Shown here: positions 16,901-25,643 of the stretch, one piece after another
Layout of the letters: every line of letters begins with the position of its first letter
Position numbering within the stretch: the stretch's first letter is position 1
Assembly: GCA_021299855.1 (NCBI GenBank)
Contig: JAJTEY010000027.1
Span: 1-49,871 of the forward strand
DNA: 49,871 nucleotides
Origin: Bacteroidota bacterium
GTDB taxonomy: Bacteria; Bacteroidota; Bacteroidia; Palsa-965
Direction of reading: 5' to 3'
Notes under the pieces: model-generated
Told to the model about the DNA's origin: nothing
The model's input: the letters and a program-made list of their open reading frames with translations, nothing else
Databases searched by the model: none
Position numbers and translations under genes: made by a program

Positions 16901-18415
16901 ATGCGAAATTTGTTCCTCGTCGGGTTGTGTTCATTCGTTTGGATGAGTCTAAGCTTTGCACAAACCTCCGGAGGGAAACAAATCAATATCAAACACGCTG
17001 GTTCCTTAAAAGGCGACAAAAAGCGCGGCTATCAACGTCTCATTGGTGATGTTCAATTCGAACATCAAGGCGCGTTAATGTTCTGCGACAGCGCCCATTT
17101 CTTTCCTGATGCCAATGCCATGGATGCGTTTGGTCGTGTGCATATTCAGCAAGGCGATTCGGTGCATTTGTGGGGCGATTTTTTACACTATGACGGAAAA
17201 AACTCCAAAGCGGAAGTGCAAAAAAGTGTACGCATGACCGACGGAGATATGACGTTGACTACCGATGCTATCACCTATGATATTAAAGGGAAATACGCGA
17301 GTTATTCGAACGGTGGTAAAATCATCAATAAAAGTAACGTCCTCACCAGTGTTATCGGAGCCTATTCATCCGAAAATAAAACGTTGACGTTTAAGAAAAA
17401 TGTAAAACTGGACAATCCGTCATATGTAATGACGTGTGATACGTTGCGTTATCAGCCATTGAGTAAAGTGGCTTATTTTCTCGGACCCACTACTATTAAA
17501 TCCAAGAATTCCGACAATTTCATTTATTGCGAAAACGGATTTTACGATACGAATAAAGACATCTGTCAGTTTAACGAAAACGCCTACATCATTACGAATG
17601 GCCAAATGTTGAAGGGCGATAGCATCTGGTACGATCAAAAAAACGGAATCGGAAAAATGATGCAAAATGTGTCCATCATTGATACTGCACAACGCGTCGT
17701 AATCAAAGGTGACCTGGCTACACACAACGAGAAAAAAGAAATTTCGCAAGTAACCGGTAAAGCACTTTTTATTCAAGCATTTGAAAAAGATTCCTTGTAC
17801 CTCCATGCAGATACCTTACAATCACAAACCGTTGCCGTTAAAGGTGATTCAGCTGGAAAAATAATCAAAGCATTTCATCATGTTGCGTTTTTCAAATCGG
17901 ACATGCAGGGACGCTGTGATTCATTAGCATGGACAACACAAGACTCGGTAATGAAAATGTTGGGAAATCCTGTTTTGTGGTCTGATGGCAACCAACTCAC
18001 CGCAGATACTATTTTGATTCACACGTTCAATGGTGCCTTGAAGCGATTGGATATGATCAACAATGCATTTATTGCGTCAGTTGAAGACAGCGCGCATTTT
18101 AACCAGATTAAGGGTAAAAAAATGACCGGCTATTTTAAAGACAACGAATTGCATAAGATTTATGTGGAAGGCAATGCTCAAACATTATACTACGCGAAAG
18201 ATAAAGGTGTGATGATTGGCGTGAACCGCGCCGATTGCGTGCGCCTGATGATTTATCTGGAAAACAGCGCAGTTAGTTCGATCAGCTTTTATTCACAGCC
18301 CAATGCCGTGCTATATCCTCCGGGTGAATTACCTCCAAAAGAATCGATGTTAAAGGATTTTAAGTGGAGAGGAAAGGAACAACCCGATTCCGTGCAGTCG
18401 CTGTTTTTGCGTTAA
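16901..18415 (+). CDS. OstA/LptA-like periplasmic protein
   Basis: An exported protein of the OstA-like family of Bacteroidetes, related to the periplasmic lipopolysaccharide-transport protein LptA. From ATG 16901 there is a signal peptide ending SLSFAQ (about residue 20), then a repeating beta-strand pattern along the mature chain: GDVQFEHQGALMFCDSAHF, AFGRVHIQQGDSVHLWGDF, VRMTDGDMTLTTDAITYD and so on. This suggests a long beta-jellyroll or helical stack. The 504 residues match the long Bacteroidetes form, much longer than the roughly 180-residue E. coli LptA. An in-frame TTG at 16886 is less likely as the start. The stop codon directly abuts that of the convergent minus-strand gene. Confidence 0.85.
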   Translation: MRNLFLVGLCSFVWMSLSFAQTSGGKQINIKHAGSLKGDKKRGYQRLIGDVQFEHQGALMFCDSAHFFPDANAMDAFGRVHIQQGDSVHLWGDFLHYDGKNSKAEVQKSVRMTDGDMTLTTDAITYDIKGKYASYSNGGKIINKSNVLTSVIGAYSSENKTLTFKKNVKLDNPSYVMTCDTLRYQPLSKVAYFLGPTTIKSKNSDNFIYCENGFYDTNKDICQFNENAYIITNGQMLKGDSIWYDQKNGIGKMMQNVSIIDTAQRVVIKGDLATHNEKKEISQVTGKALFIQAFEKDSLYLHADTLQSQTVAVKGDSAGKIIKAFHHVAFFKSDMQGRCDSLAWTTQDSVMKMLGNPVLWSDGNQLTADTILIHTFNGALKRLDMINNAFIASVEDSAHFNQIKGKKMTGYFKDNELHKIYVEGNAQTLYYAKDKGVMIGVNRADCVRLMIYLENSAVSSISFYSQPNAVLYPPGELPPKESMLKDFKWRGKEQPDSVQSLFLR

Positions 18416-18925
18416 TCAGCGTTGATCGAATAACTGCGCAATTCGTCCTTCCGGATTTAGAAGTACCATAAAAAGTAGAATTCCGGCCAAAATACTTTGC
18501 AGACATAAGATCCAGCCGCCCCATGCTAATCCGACGGTATGTACTGTATCTGCGTACGCTATACTTCGAAACGTAATCATGTAATAACAATAAGGGCCTC
18601 CGATAAACATCAGCATGGCCTGCAACTGAATAAATGCACGCGCCGGTAATGAGAACGGACGTTTAATACTGAATGATTGCCACAATACTAAAAAAGGGAG
18701 TAACGCAAAAAGTATCAGACCCGCGATGCCCGCAGGGTGTCCAGGAAAATTGATAAGTACGGAAGCAGTGAATACATCGTTCGCAGGGCGAATTGTTTGC
18801 GTGTCGGGTAAATCACCGATGTAATAACCGGTTACATACTCGTTGCGAACAGGAAGAAATAAAACAATGATTCCAATAGCCAGCGCATTGAATAACAAAA
18901 CCCGTTTAGTGCGCAGACTTACCAT
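18416..18925 (-). CDS. Small integral membrane protein
   Basis: A protein of 169 residues with about four predicted transmembrane helices (the first is LLFNALAIGIIVLFLPV). The frame is open from 18988, but starting there would overlap the upstream gene by about 60 bases. ATG 18925 lies two bases after that gene's stop and gives a normal membrane-protein N-terminus (MVSLRTKRVLLF). I recognise no family. It is the last gene of a long minus-strand run that starts with the amidase at 25604. Its stop touches that of the convergent OstA-like gene with no spacer. Confidence 0.7.
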   Translation of the reverse strand: MVSLRTKRVLLFNALAIGIIVLFLPVRNEYVTGYYIGDLPDTQTIRPANDVFTASVLINFPGHPAGIAGLILFALLPFLVLWQSFSIKRPFSLPARAFIQLQAMLMFIGGPYCYYMITFRSIAYADTVHTVGLAWGGWILCLQSILAGILLFMVLLNPEGRIAQLFDQR

Positions 18926-18927
18926 GC

Positions 18928-19431
18928 CTATCGTGTAGTAACCGGTAAAAGACGCGCATGCCAGCTTTGAGTAACGGGCACTTCCCACTTGGTAAACAAA
19001 TCTGTTTTAGTAGCAATAAGATTATTAAACACAATTTGAGAAGGCTTCACTTCACCATTTTCCAGAAAACGCTCGAAGTACTGCAATTTCGTATCCTGCA
19101 ATTTGCCTTCGGCATCGCGATACAACACCAACAAACGATCGAACAGATTCATGCCGTAATCTTTTTCCAATTGCTGCATAAAACGCACGGATTTATCAAT
19201 GCCGCAACCACTCGCAGCAGCAACACCTTCATCTACCATGACTATGATAAAGCGGTTGTGTACTACTTCAATTATCGCACGCATCGCACTTCCATGTGAA
19301 CTCCAATCGAGCAGAAACATAGCAGCACGCTTTCTGATTTCTGATGCTTCCAAATCTGTAATCACACGATCACTTTGGTATATCCAAACGCGACTGTGAT
19401 CCGGCATATCATTAAATGCGGTAGTGTTCAT
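18928..19431 (-). CDS. Conserved Bacteroidetes protein (often labelled ABC transporter ATPase)
   Basis: A 167-residue cytoplasmic protein. The pattern SRVWIYQSDR, then LDWSSHGSAM, NRFIIVMVDE, AASGCGIDKSVRFMQQLE, IVFNNLIAT and a C-terminal SWHARLL matches a small family that is nearly universal in Bacteroidetes. It is commonly annotated as an ABC transporter ATPase, but no Walker A or B motif is present, so that label is unfounded. The function is unknown. It sits ten bases after the desaturase gene in a conserved-looking gene run with two Fe-S proteins. Confidence 0.8.
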   Translation of the reverse strand: MNTTAFNDMPDHSRVWIYQSDRVITDLEASEIRKRAAMFLLDWSSHGSAMRAIIEVVHNRFIIVMVDEGVAAASGCGIDKSVRFMQQLEKDYGMNLFDRLLVLYRDAEGKLQDTKLQYFERFLENGEVKPSQIVFNNLIATKTDLFTKWEVPVTQSWHARLLPVTTR

Positions 19432-19440
19432 CTTAAAATA

Positions 19441-20559
19441 TTAAGCAGCGTTTTTCTGCGGATTACCAAACTCGTTCAACAATTTCAAATGCGAAACAAT
19501 CGCGCTCGCAAATGTTGGTTCTACATTATACGGATAACCGAATTCCTTAGCAGTTTGTTCAACTATAGGTGCAATTTTCTCGTAATGAACGTGGCAAATT
19601 GAAGGGAACAAATGATGTTCGATTTGACGGTTAAGTCCACCGGCATACCATGCGAAAATTTTACTTTTCGGTGCAAAGTTGCATGTAGTGTACAATTGAT
19701 GAACCGCCCAGTCGTGCTCCATTTGACCTTTTTCATCGGGTTGCGGAAACTCTGCTTCAGGCATTACGTGTGCAGTTTGGAAAATCAATGACAACAACAA
19801 ACTCGCCGTGAAGTGATTGATAAAGAAACCTATCAGTACTTGCCACCACACGTACTCTGTAACCAATAGTGGTAAAACCATCATGAGCATGTAATAACCG
19901 ATTTTGGTCAAGATCATTTCCGTAAGATGCTGGCCAACCTTTTCTTTTCGCTGACGTAACAACCCCATTTTGGAGAAGCGAATCAGTTGTGAAAAATCTT
20001 TTAACGTTACCCAAGAAAGTGTAAGCAAACCGTAGAAAAACCAGGCGTAGTATGCCTGCCCACGGTGAATTTTACGCCATTCAGCATGCGGTGAAAAGCG
20101 AAGGAAAAATGGGGGTACAATATCCTCATCATGTCCGTCCACATTCGTGTATGTGTGATGCAAAACGTTATGTTGCATTTGCCAGTTGAAATAATGGCCG
20201 CCCACAAAATTTAAGGTGCGCGACATCAAGTTATTCAACCAAGGAATAGAAGAATAACTGCCGTGATTAGCGTCATGCATTACCGAAAGTCCGATTCCGG
20301 CTGTTCCTAAACCAACCACCACACAAAGTAAGATCGAGACCCAGCCCGGCATTACCATGTTGCTGATCAAAATTGAATAGGGCACAAAAAACAAGGCAAA
20401 CATGAATACCGTTTTGATATACATCTCGGTATTGCCGGTTTTTTTAATGTTATTCGATTTAAAATATTCATCCACACGTTTGTGTAACGTGGAGTAAAAC
20501 AATCTTTCTTTTGTTCCAAATCGCGGCTGTGCCGCCCCCTCTGTGTTATGCGTAGTCAT
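19441..20559 (-). CDS. Acyl-CoA/lipid fatty acid desaturase
   Basis: A membrane-bound di-iron desaturase of 372 residues that introduces double bonds into fatty acyl chains. All three histidine boxes are visible: HDANH (about 95-99), HNVLHH (about 130-135) and QIEHH (about 312-316). The Gln in the third box is typical of front-end-type desaturases, although many bacterial members with this box have other regioselectivity. Four or more hydrophobic segments flank the boxes. There is no fused cytochrome b5, so an external electron donor is needed; whether the neighbouring Fe-S proteins serve is unknown. Confidence 0.93.
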   Translation of the reverse strand: MTTHNTEGAAQPRFGTKERLFYSTLHKRVDEYFKSNNIKKTGNTEMYIKTVFMFALFFVPYSILISNMVMPGWVSILLCVVVGLGTAGIGLSVMHDANHGSYSSIPWLNNLMSRTLNFVGGHYFNWQMQHNVLHHTYTNVDGHDEDIVPPFFLRFSPHAEWRKIHRGQAYYAWFFYGLLTLSWVTLKDFSQLIRFSKMGLLRQRKEKVGQHLTEMILTKIGYYMLMMVLPLLVTEYVWWQVLIGFFINHFTASLLLSLIFQTAHVMPEAEFPQPDEKGQMEHDWAVHQLYTTCNFAPKSKIFAWYAGGLNRQIEHHLFPSICHVHYEKIAPIVEQTAKEFGYPYNVEPTFASAIVSHLKLLNEFGNPQKNAA

Positions 20560-20594
20560 TGTATTTAAATTTAATCTTGGCCAATTGAATTATA

Positions 20595-21389
20595 TCAAAG
20601 ATCGTTAGCCTGAGCGATCATTTCGGCGACATCCATCACCTTAATTTGTTGTTCTTTGTTAAAATGTTTCACTCCGTCCGTCATCATGGTCATACAAAAC
20701 GGACAACCCACCGCAATTACATCCGGATTTGTTTCTAATGCATCTTCGGTGCGCTCAACGTTTACCTCCTTATTGCCTTTCTCAGCTTCCTTAAACATTT
20801 GTGCTCCGCCGGCTCCACAACACAAGCCGTTTTGACGACTTCTTTTCATTTCTGCCAATGCAACGTCCAGTTTCTTAATTACTTCACGTGGCGCTTCGTA
20901 TACATCATTAGCACGTCCTAAATAACATGGATCGTGATACGTAATTTTTTTCCCTTTAAACTCACCGCCTTCCACCTTTAGTTTACCCGAATCAATGAGT
21001 TCTTGCACCAGCTGAGTGTGGTGAATGACTTCATATTTTCCGCCCAGTTCAGGGTATTCATTCTTCAAGGTATTAAAACAGTGCGGACAGCCGGTTACAA
21101 TTTTCTTGACGTCATACCCGTTCAACACCGAAATGTTTGTCATCGCCTGCATCTGAAACAAAAATTCATTTCCTGCTCGTTTCGCCGGATCACCGGTACA
21201 GGACTCTTCGGTTCCCAAAACAGCAAACTTCATTCCCACATGATTCAGAATACGCACGATTGCACGTGTAATTTTTTTCGCACGATCATCAAAGCTACCG
21301 GAGCAACCCACCCAAAACAAAATTTCAGGAGTCTCGCCGCGTGCCATCATATCCGCCATGGTTGGTACTTGTAAAGTCTCGTTGGCCAT
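20595..21389 (-). CDS. Fe-S oxidoreductase with CCG domains (HdrB/GlpC-like)
   Basis: A 264-residue soluble protein with two Cys-rich CCG-type domains: GCSGSFDDRAKK early, GCPHCFNTLKNEYPE near 100, CCGAGGAQMFKEAEKG near 190 and GCPFCMTMMTDG near 230. These domains bind the special [4Fe-4S] clusters of heterodisulphide reductase subunit B and of the GlpC and LutA subunits. The partner is almost certainly the membrane Fe-S protein encoded two genes upstream (21823-23139), which supplies ferredoxin-type clusters and membrane helices. A single such enzyme is usually one polypeptide or this pair. The electron donor and acceptor are unknown. Confidence 0.88.
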   Translation of the reverse strand: MANETLQVPTMADMMARGETPEILFWVGCSGSFDDRAKKITRAIVRILNHVGMKFAVLGTEESCTGDPAKRAGNEFLFQMQAMTNISVLNGYDVKKIVTGCPHCFNTLKNEYPELGGKYEVIHHTQLVQELIDSGKLKVEGGEFKGKKITYHDPCYLGRANDVYEAPREVIKKLDVALAEMKRSRQNGLCCGAGGAQMFKEAEKGNKEVNVERTEDALETNPDVIAVGCPFCMTMMTDGVKHFNKEQQIKVMDVAEMIAQANDL

Positions 21390-21394
21390 AACTT

Positions 21395-21814
21395 TTATTT
21401 TTCAAAAACCTGAATTGTCACTTCTCTTTCCACTAATCCTGTAAATTTTCCCGAATAACATGTCGCACGAACAATGTGATTATCGATCCAATGGTAATTA
21501 CCACCACGCGGCTTTCCCATCAATAAACCATGAAACTTAAATCCGTTTCGCAACAACCACTCTTCCGTTACTTCACGGTGCTCTTCTGTTCGTGATGTAA
21601 AGAATGTAATGATGTGTCCTTCATCAAACCATTTATTGATGGTCTCCAATGCATCAGGATAAAGAGCTGCATCCTTCATTCTCCACGGTTCCTCATTCGG
21701 AATATCATCACAAATGGTTCCGTCAATATCAATCAGGTAATTCTTTATTTCAGGAGGAAGAATAGGACTGATTTTCTGCCCGTTTTCTTCTGTTACTATC
21801 AAATTCGGATTCAT
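21395..21814 (-). CDS. HAD-like hydrolase
   Basis: A 139-residue protein of the HAD superfamily, with motif I DIDGT (about 29-33), motif II FFTSRTEEHR (about 71-80) and the C-terminal GGNYHWIDNH region. It has no cap domain, so a small or macromolecular substrate is possible. Homologues in this phylum are sometimes mislabelled phosphoheptose isomerase, but no SIS domain is present. The gene lies between the two Fe-S protein genes with gaps of five and eight bases, so all three are surely co-transcribed. Its link to electron transfer is unclear. Confidence 0.8.
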   Translation of the reverse strand: MNPNLIVTEENGQKISPILPPEIKNYLIDIDGTICDDIPNEEPWRMKDAALYPDALETINKWFDEGHIITFFTSRTEEHREVTEEWLLRNGFKFHGLLMGKPRGGNYHWIDNHIVRATCYSGKFTGLVEREVTIQVFEK

Positions 21815-21822
21815 ACTTCAAA

Positions 21823-23139
21823 TTAATTTTCGTTCGCCCAATTCAGACGATCCGAAGGAGAAAATTGCCATGGAGCACCATTGTTTTCCATGTTGGTCAT
21901 CATCATGTTCAACTCGTTAGGAGCAGCGGACTGTTCCATCACAAGGTAACGGCGCAAGTCGACAATAATACCTAAAGGATCAATATTTACTGGACATTCC
22001 TGCACACACGCATTACAAGAAGTACACGCCCAAACTTCTTCCGGCGTTATAAAATCTCCCAGCAACGATTTTCCGTCATCCACCCATTTACCGCCATTCG
22101 CATCCACCACCTTCCCTACTTCATCCAAACGATCGCGGGTATCCATCATAATTTTACGAGGCGACAATTTCTTTCCGGTAATATTTGCAGGGCAAGATGA
22201 CGTACAACGACCACATTCCGTGCATGTGTACGCATCGAGCAATTGTTTCCAGTTTAAGTCGGTAACGTCTTTTGCTCCGAAACGCTGAGGCCCTTCGGTA
22301 GCAGGTGGTGTGAAGGAAGGATCCATCATGGCTTTCACTTCATTCGATACGCTTTCCAGATTGGTAAATTTCCCTTTCGCATTGAGGTTGCTAAAAAACG
22401 TATTCGGGAACGCCAGGATAATGTGAAAATGCTTGGAATAAGGCAAATAATTTAAAAATGCCATGATGCCAATGATGTGAAACCACCAGGTGAATCGTTC
22501 AGCCAATACTAATGATTCCGGAGACGCATTACCATAAAAACCCGCCAATATGGATGATATCGGAAATGCATTTTCAGATATTACCGTGTAATGATCGTAG
22601 TTAATTTGCTGCAAACGAAAATCAGCTGCATTCATCATCAAAAATGCAGACATCAATAAAATTTCGATTACCAATATCATATTGGCATCAGAACTTGGAA
22701 AACCTTTCAGTTCAGGACTTCTGAAACGACCGATATTCGCGACATTTCTGCGCAACAAGAACACTACGCATCCTGCAAGCACCAGAAATGCCAATATTTC
22801 AAATGATGCGATGAGAAACGTGTAGAGTCCGCCGGTAAATGAAAGAATACGATGAGCACCTGTGATGCCGTCGAGCACGATTTCAACTACTTCGATATTG
22901 ATGATCACGAATCCGACATAAACGAACAAATGCAAAAATGCCGCGAATGGACGCGCCATCATTTTCGACTGACCAAATGCCACGCGCAACATAGTTTGCC
23001 AACGCTCAGATTTACGATCTGAACGATCGACTTCTTTACCCAATAAAATATTCCGTCTGATTTTGCGCACGTTAACCGCAAATAGCGCTCCGCCTCCAAT
23101 CAATAACAGCGCGAATAAAATGTTGTCGATGTACTGCAT
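21823..23139 (-). CDS. Membrane Fe-S oxidoreductase with two 4Fe-4S motifs
   Basis: A 438-residue membrane protein. The N-terminal half holds about five to six hydrophobic helices with several His that could bind haem, as in NarI/HdrE-like subunits. The C-terminal half has two ferredoxin-type cluster motifs, CTECGRCTSSCP (about 304-315) and CTSCNACVQECP (about 370-381). Together with the CCG-domain protein at 20595-21389 it would form a membrane-bound electron-transfer complex like heterodisulphide reductase DE or a quinone-linked oxidoreductase. The redox partner cannot be told from sequence. Confidence 0.87.
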   Translation of the reverse strand: MQYIDNILFALLLIGGGALFAVNVRKIRRNILLGKEVDRSDRKSERWQTMLRVAFGQSKMMARPFAAFLHLFVYVGFVIINIEVVEIVLDGITGAHRILSFTGGLYTFLIASFEILAFLVLAGCVVFLLRRNVANIGRFRSPELKGFPSSDANMILVIEILLMSAFLMMNAADFRLQQINYDHYTVISENAFPISSILAGFYGNASPESLVLAERFTWWFHIIGIMAFLNYLPYSKHFHIILAFPNTFFSNLNAKGKFTNLESVSNEVKAMMDPSFTPPATEGPQRFGAKDVTDLNWKQLLDAYTCTECGRCTSSCPANITGKKLSPRKIMMDTRDRLDEVGKVVDANGGKWVDDGKSLLGDFITPEEVWACTSCNACVQECPVNIDPLGIIVDLRRYLVMEQSAAPNELNMMMTNMENNGAPWQFSPSDRLNWANEN

Positions 23140-23182
23140 AATTTACGATCGATATCGTTCCGTGAAGAACGGTATTACAACT

Positions 23183-24199
23183 CTATTTTGGTATACGGTT
23201 GATGCTGTCCAACTTACGCTGGCGCTCTGCTTCTTCCTTTTTGTTTGGTTTTTTCTTGCCAAACAGCTTAATGTATCGTCCGGGGTAACGAGAAATGTCT
23301 TCTACTAAAAACTCCATACGGGCATTCGTGCGACGCAAATCCTTAAGAACTACAGAATCTTCTCCCAATAATACACGTGCTCCACCCTCAGCGTTCAACT
23401 TCGCCAGGAAGTCGGCCGCGTTGGTCATTACACGTCCTGCCTCATTAATGGTGGTTTTCAGGTTGGATGCTGCCAACGAATCGGAGATATTTTTGAAATT
23501 AGCTATCGCCATGGCCAAGGTATCTTTGTTCGCAGCCATCATGCCAGATAGTTGCTTAAAGTCCTGAATAATAGCGACTATGGTACGATCACTTGATGCA
23601 ATAGTTGTATCCAGATTTTGAGCAACATTCTTGAAACTTTCCATCGCCAACTTCATGTTGGTGAAGCTTGCTTCAATATCTTTCATGGTGTTCTCATTCA
23701 GTATTCCGGAGAATATCTGAACCATAGAATCGATAGAACCAACCAGGGATTCCACTTTTACTTTTAACGGTAACATTTGCTCGTTCACCTGATCCTTCAA
23801 CGATACTTCGTTGAACCCAAAAAGTGTATCACCATCTTCCAACGTCTTTCCTTTACCTGATAACAAAAGAAGAATCTCTTTGTTGCCCAAAAGACCTCCA
23901 CTAATAATTTCAGCTCTTGCAGAATCGGTAATCTTGACGTTTTTATCGGTAATGATGAAATGTACTAGCAGCTTACCGGTTTTAGGATCGATTTTAATTT
24001 CACGAACCGTTCCCACTTTGAAACCATTTACCTGCACCGTATTGTTGGCAGTTAAGCCGTCAATATGGTCGTAAACCGCATAAACATTAAGACTGGTTGA
24101 GAAAATATCTTTTCCTTTAAGGAAATTGAAACCGTAAATGAAAAGAGCAATGGCTAGAATAACCACAACTCCGGTTTTAACTTGCTTGTTATACTTCAC
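23183..24199 (-). CDS. MCE/MlaD family protein
   Basis: A 338-residue protein with one N-terminal transmembrane helix (about 10-28, VVVILAIALFIYGFNFL) and then one MCE domain (about 35-120) with NTVQVNGFKVGTVREI and the strand pattern ISGGLLGNKEILLL. A long helical region follows to about residue 300, as in MlaD-like substrate-binding subunits that form hexameric rings for phospholipid or hydrophobic-compound transport across the periplasm. The MlaE permease and MlaF ATPase are not in the window. It lies between the amidase and the membrane Fe-S protein on the same strand. Confidence 0.9.
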   Translation of the reverse strand: MKYNKQVKTGVVVILAIALFIYGFNFLKGKDIFSTSLNVYAVYDHIDGLTANNTVQVNGFKVGTVREIKIDPKTGKLLVHFIITDKNVKITDSARAEIISGGLLGNKEILLLLSGKGKTLEDGDTLFGFNEVSLKDQVNEQMLPLKVKVESLVGSIDSMVQIFSGILNENTMKDIEASFTNMKLAMESFKNVAQNLDTTIASSDRTIVAIIQDFKQLSGMMAANKDTLAMAIANFKNISDSLAASNLKTTINEAGRVMTNAADFLAKLNAEGGARVLLGEDSVVLKDLRRTNARMEFLVEDISRYPGRYIKLFGKKKPNKKEEAERQRKLDSINRIPK

Positions 24200-24254
24200 A
24201 GGTGCTTGATAATTGGGTGGTCAAAAATACGTAAAATATGCATTTAGCCGACCT

Positions 24255-24318
24255 AATAAAGACAGGCAACGGGCAGCAGCAAAAGTAGTTTCCGCACAGC
24301 CGCTGCCCGTGCCTTTAT
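24255..24318 (-). terminator. Large hairpin overlapping the amidase stop codon
   Basis: On the minus strand, AATAAAGGCACGGGCAGC pairs with GCTGCCCGTTGCC..CTTTATT across a loop of about 25 bases, with small bulges. The TAA stop of the amidase lies inside the 5' arm. The T-run after the 3' arm is poor, so it may be a weak terminator or an mRNA 3'-end stabiliser that reduces read-through into the MCE gene. Confidence 0.5.
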
Positions 24319-25604
24319 TGTGCATTTATTAACTTTTTGGCTTCTTCAGCCGTAATTCGTTCCCCTTTCTGATTAAAAATGACCACAAACGCTTCCGGAA
24401 ATCCGTTTTTGCGGAGTTCGTTTTGTTTTTTGGAAGCGTCCTGCATGGATGAAAAATGTCCCACAGTGTATTTGTAGGAATTGTCGCGCTTATAAAACCA
24501 GATATGTTTCTCGCCTTTAAAACGGGAATCATTTGGTTCTAACTGCTTATCAGACGCCATTATTTGAACTCGATAAATTACCGGCCAAGTTGCGACTGCA
24601 GAGTCTGCTACAGCAGGTCCTTTGGCAATTACTGAATCTGATACTTTAGGAGCAGAAGGCTGTGGTTTTGGCGCATCCTGATTTTTTACATGATTTACAG
24701 GTTTACGCAATCCCGCTGTATCGTCAACGCCGGGTTTGAACGCCGGCATACGTTCCAAGTCATCATCATAATTTTTAGTTGTGCCCTCCACTTCATCTTT
24801 CCACTTTCGAAATGCACGGAAAATACAAGTCGCCATGTGGGTCTGCCCTTTTTCCGATCCCAAAAAACGTTCCTCAGCAGGGTTCGTTAAAAATCCGGTT
24901 TCAATAAGCACAGAAGGCATGCTTGTTTTCCACAACACCAAAAATCCTGCTTGTTTTACGCCTTTATTCGCACGACATGCTTTTTCACTGACTTGTATCT
25001 GACACAATTCTGCAAATCGCACGCTTTGATCGAGGTATAAATTCTGATACGCGCTCAGTATTATCACGGCTTCATCCGTATTAATACTCATGTCGTATTT
25101 ATTTTCATAGTCGTCCTCATACTTTACAGCATCATTTTCGCGTTTAGCAACTTCGAGGTTACCTTCTGTCTTATGCAAACCCATTACATACGTCTCCGAT
25201 CCTTGCGCTTCTTCGTTACAGATATCCTTCTTCGTCTTTTTACTGCGCACACATGCCGAATTGCAGTGAATACATATAAACAAGTCGGCTTTGTTACGAT
25301 TGGCAATCGCGGCACGCTCATTCAATTCCACGAAAACATCGGTTTTACGGGTATAAATGACCTTGATATCGGGAAAATGTTTGTTGATATATTCGCCCAA
25401 CTTCAGCGCTACAGCCAAAGCCACATCTTTTTCGTACGTCTTATCACCATGACATCCGGGATCTTTTCCGCCGTGTCCGGGATCAATACACACCACTTTA
25501 ATCTTGGGCTTTTCCGGCGCAATGCGTGCAACGAACGATCCCGACAAAATCAAAACCAGCAGCGCAATTGCAGCAATCCAATATGTACGTGACTTTGTAT
25601 TCAT
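24315..25604 (-). CDS. N-acetylmuramoyl-L-alanine amidase with C-terminal SPOR-like domain
   Basis: Cuts the amide bond between MurNAc and the stem peptide in the periplasm, acting in cell separation or wall turnover. From ATG 25604 there is a membrane anchor/signal sequence (about 8-24), then an Amidase_3 domain. This has VCIDPGHGGKDPG with the first zinc His, ERAAIANRNKADLFICIHCNSA with the second, and VLIETGFLTN with the catalytic Glu. A long insertion after CNSA is typical of Bacteroidetes AmiC-like enzymes. After a Pro-rich linker, the C-terminal 80 residues (YRVQIMASDKQ, VGHFSSMQDA, GFPEAFVV) form a SPOR-like domain. A TTG start nine bases upstream (25613) is possible but less likely. 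Confidence 0.93.
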   Translation of the reverse strand: MNTKSRTYWIAAIALLVLILSGSFVARIAPEKPKIKVVCIDPGHGGKDPGCHGDKTYEKDVALAVALKLGEYINKHFPDIKVIYTRKTDVFVELNERAAIANRNKADLFICIHCNSACVRSKKTKKDICNEEAQGSETYVMGLHKTEGNLEVAKRENDAVKYEDDYENKYDMSINTDEAVIILSAYQNLYLDQSVRFAELCQIQVSEKACRANKGVKQAGFLVLWKTSMPSVLIETGFLTNPAEERFLGSEKGQTHMATCIFRAFRKWKDEVEGTTKNYDDDLERMPAFKPGVDDTAGLRKPVNHVKNQDAPKPQPSAPKVSDSVIAKGPAVADSAVATWPVIYRVQIMASDKQLEPNDSRFKGEKHIWFYKRDNSYKYTVGHFSSMQDASKKQNELRKNGFPEAFVVIFNQKGERITAEEAKKLINAQ

Positions 25605-25635
25605 ATACAACAAACGATTAACAGACCTTTTTATT

Positions 25636-25643
25636 TAGTTTTG
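25636..25643 (+). promoter_or_regulatory. -7 promoter element for lptD
   Basis: TAGTTTTG matches TAnnTTTG. It overlaps the first possible lptD start (TTG 25641), so transcription would begin near 25650 and translation must start further downstream. Confidence 0.5.

Noticed and set aside
21395-21814. Phosphoheptose isomerase
   Set aside because: The protein shows HAD motif I and II and no SIS fold; the name would be a carried-over database error.
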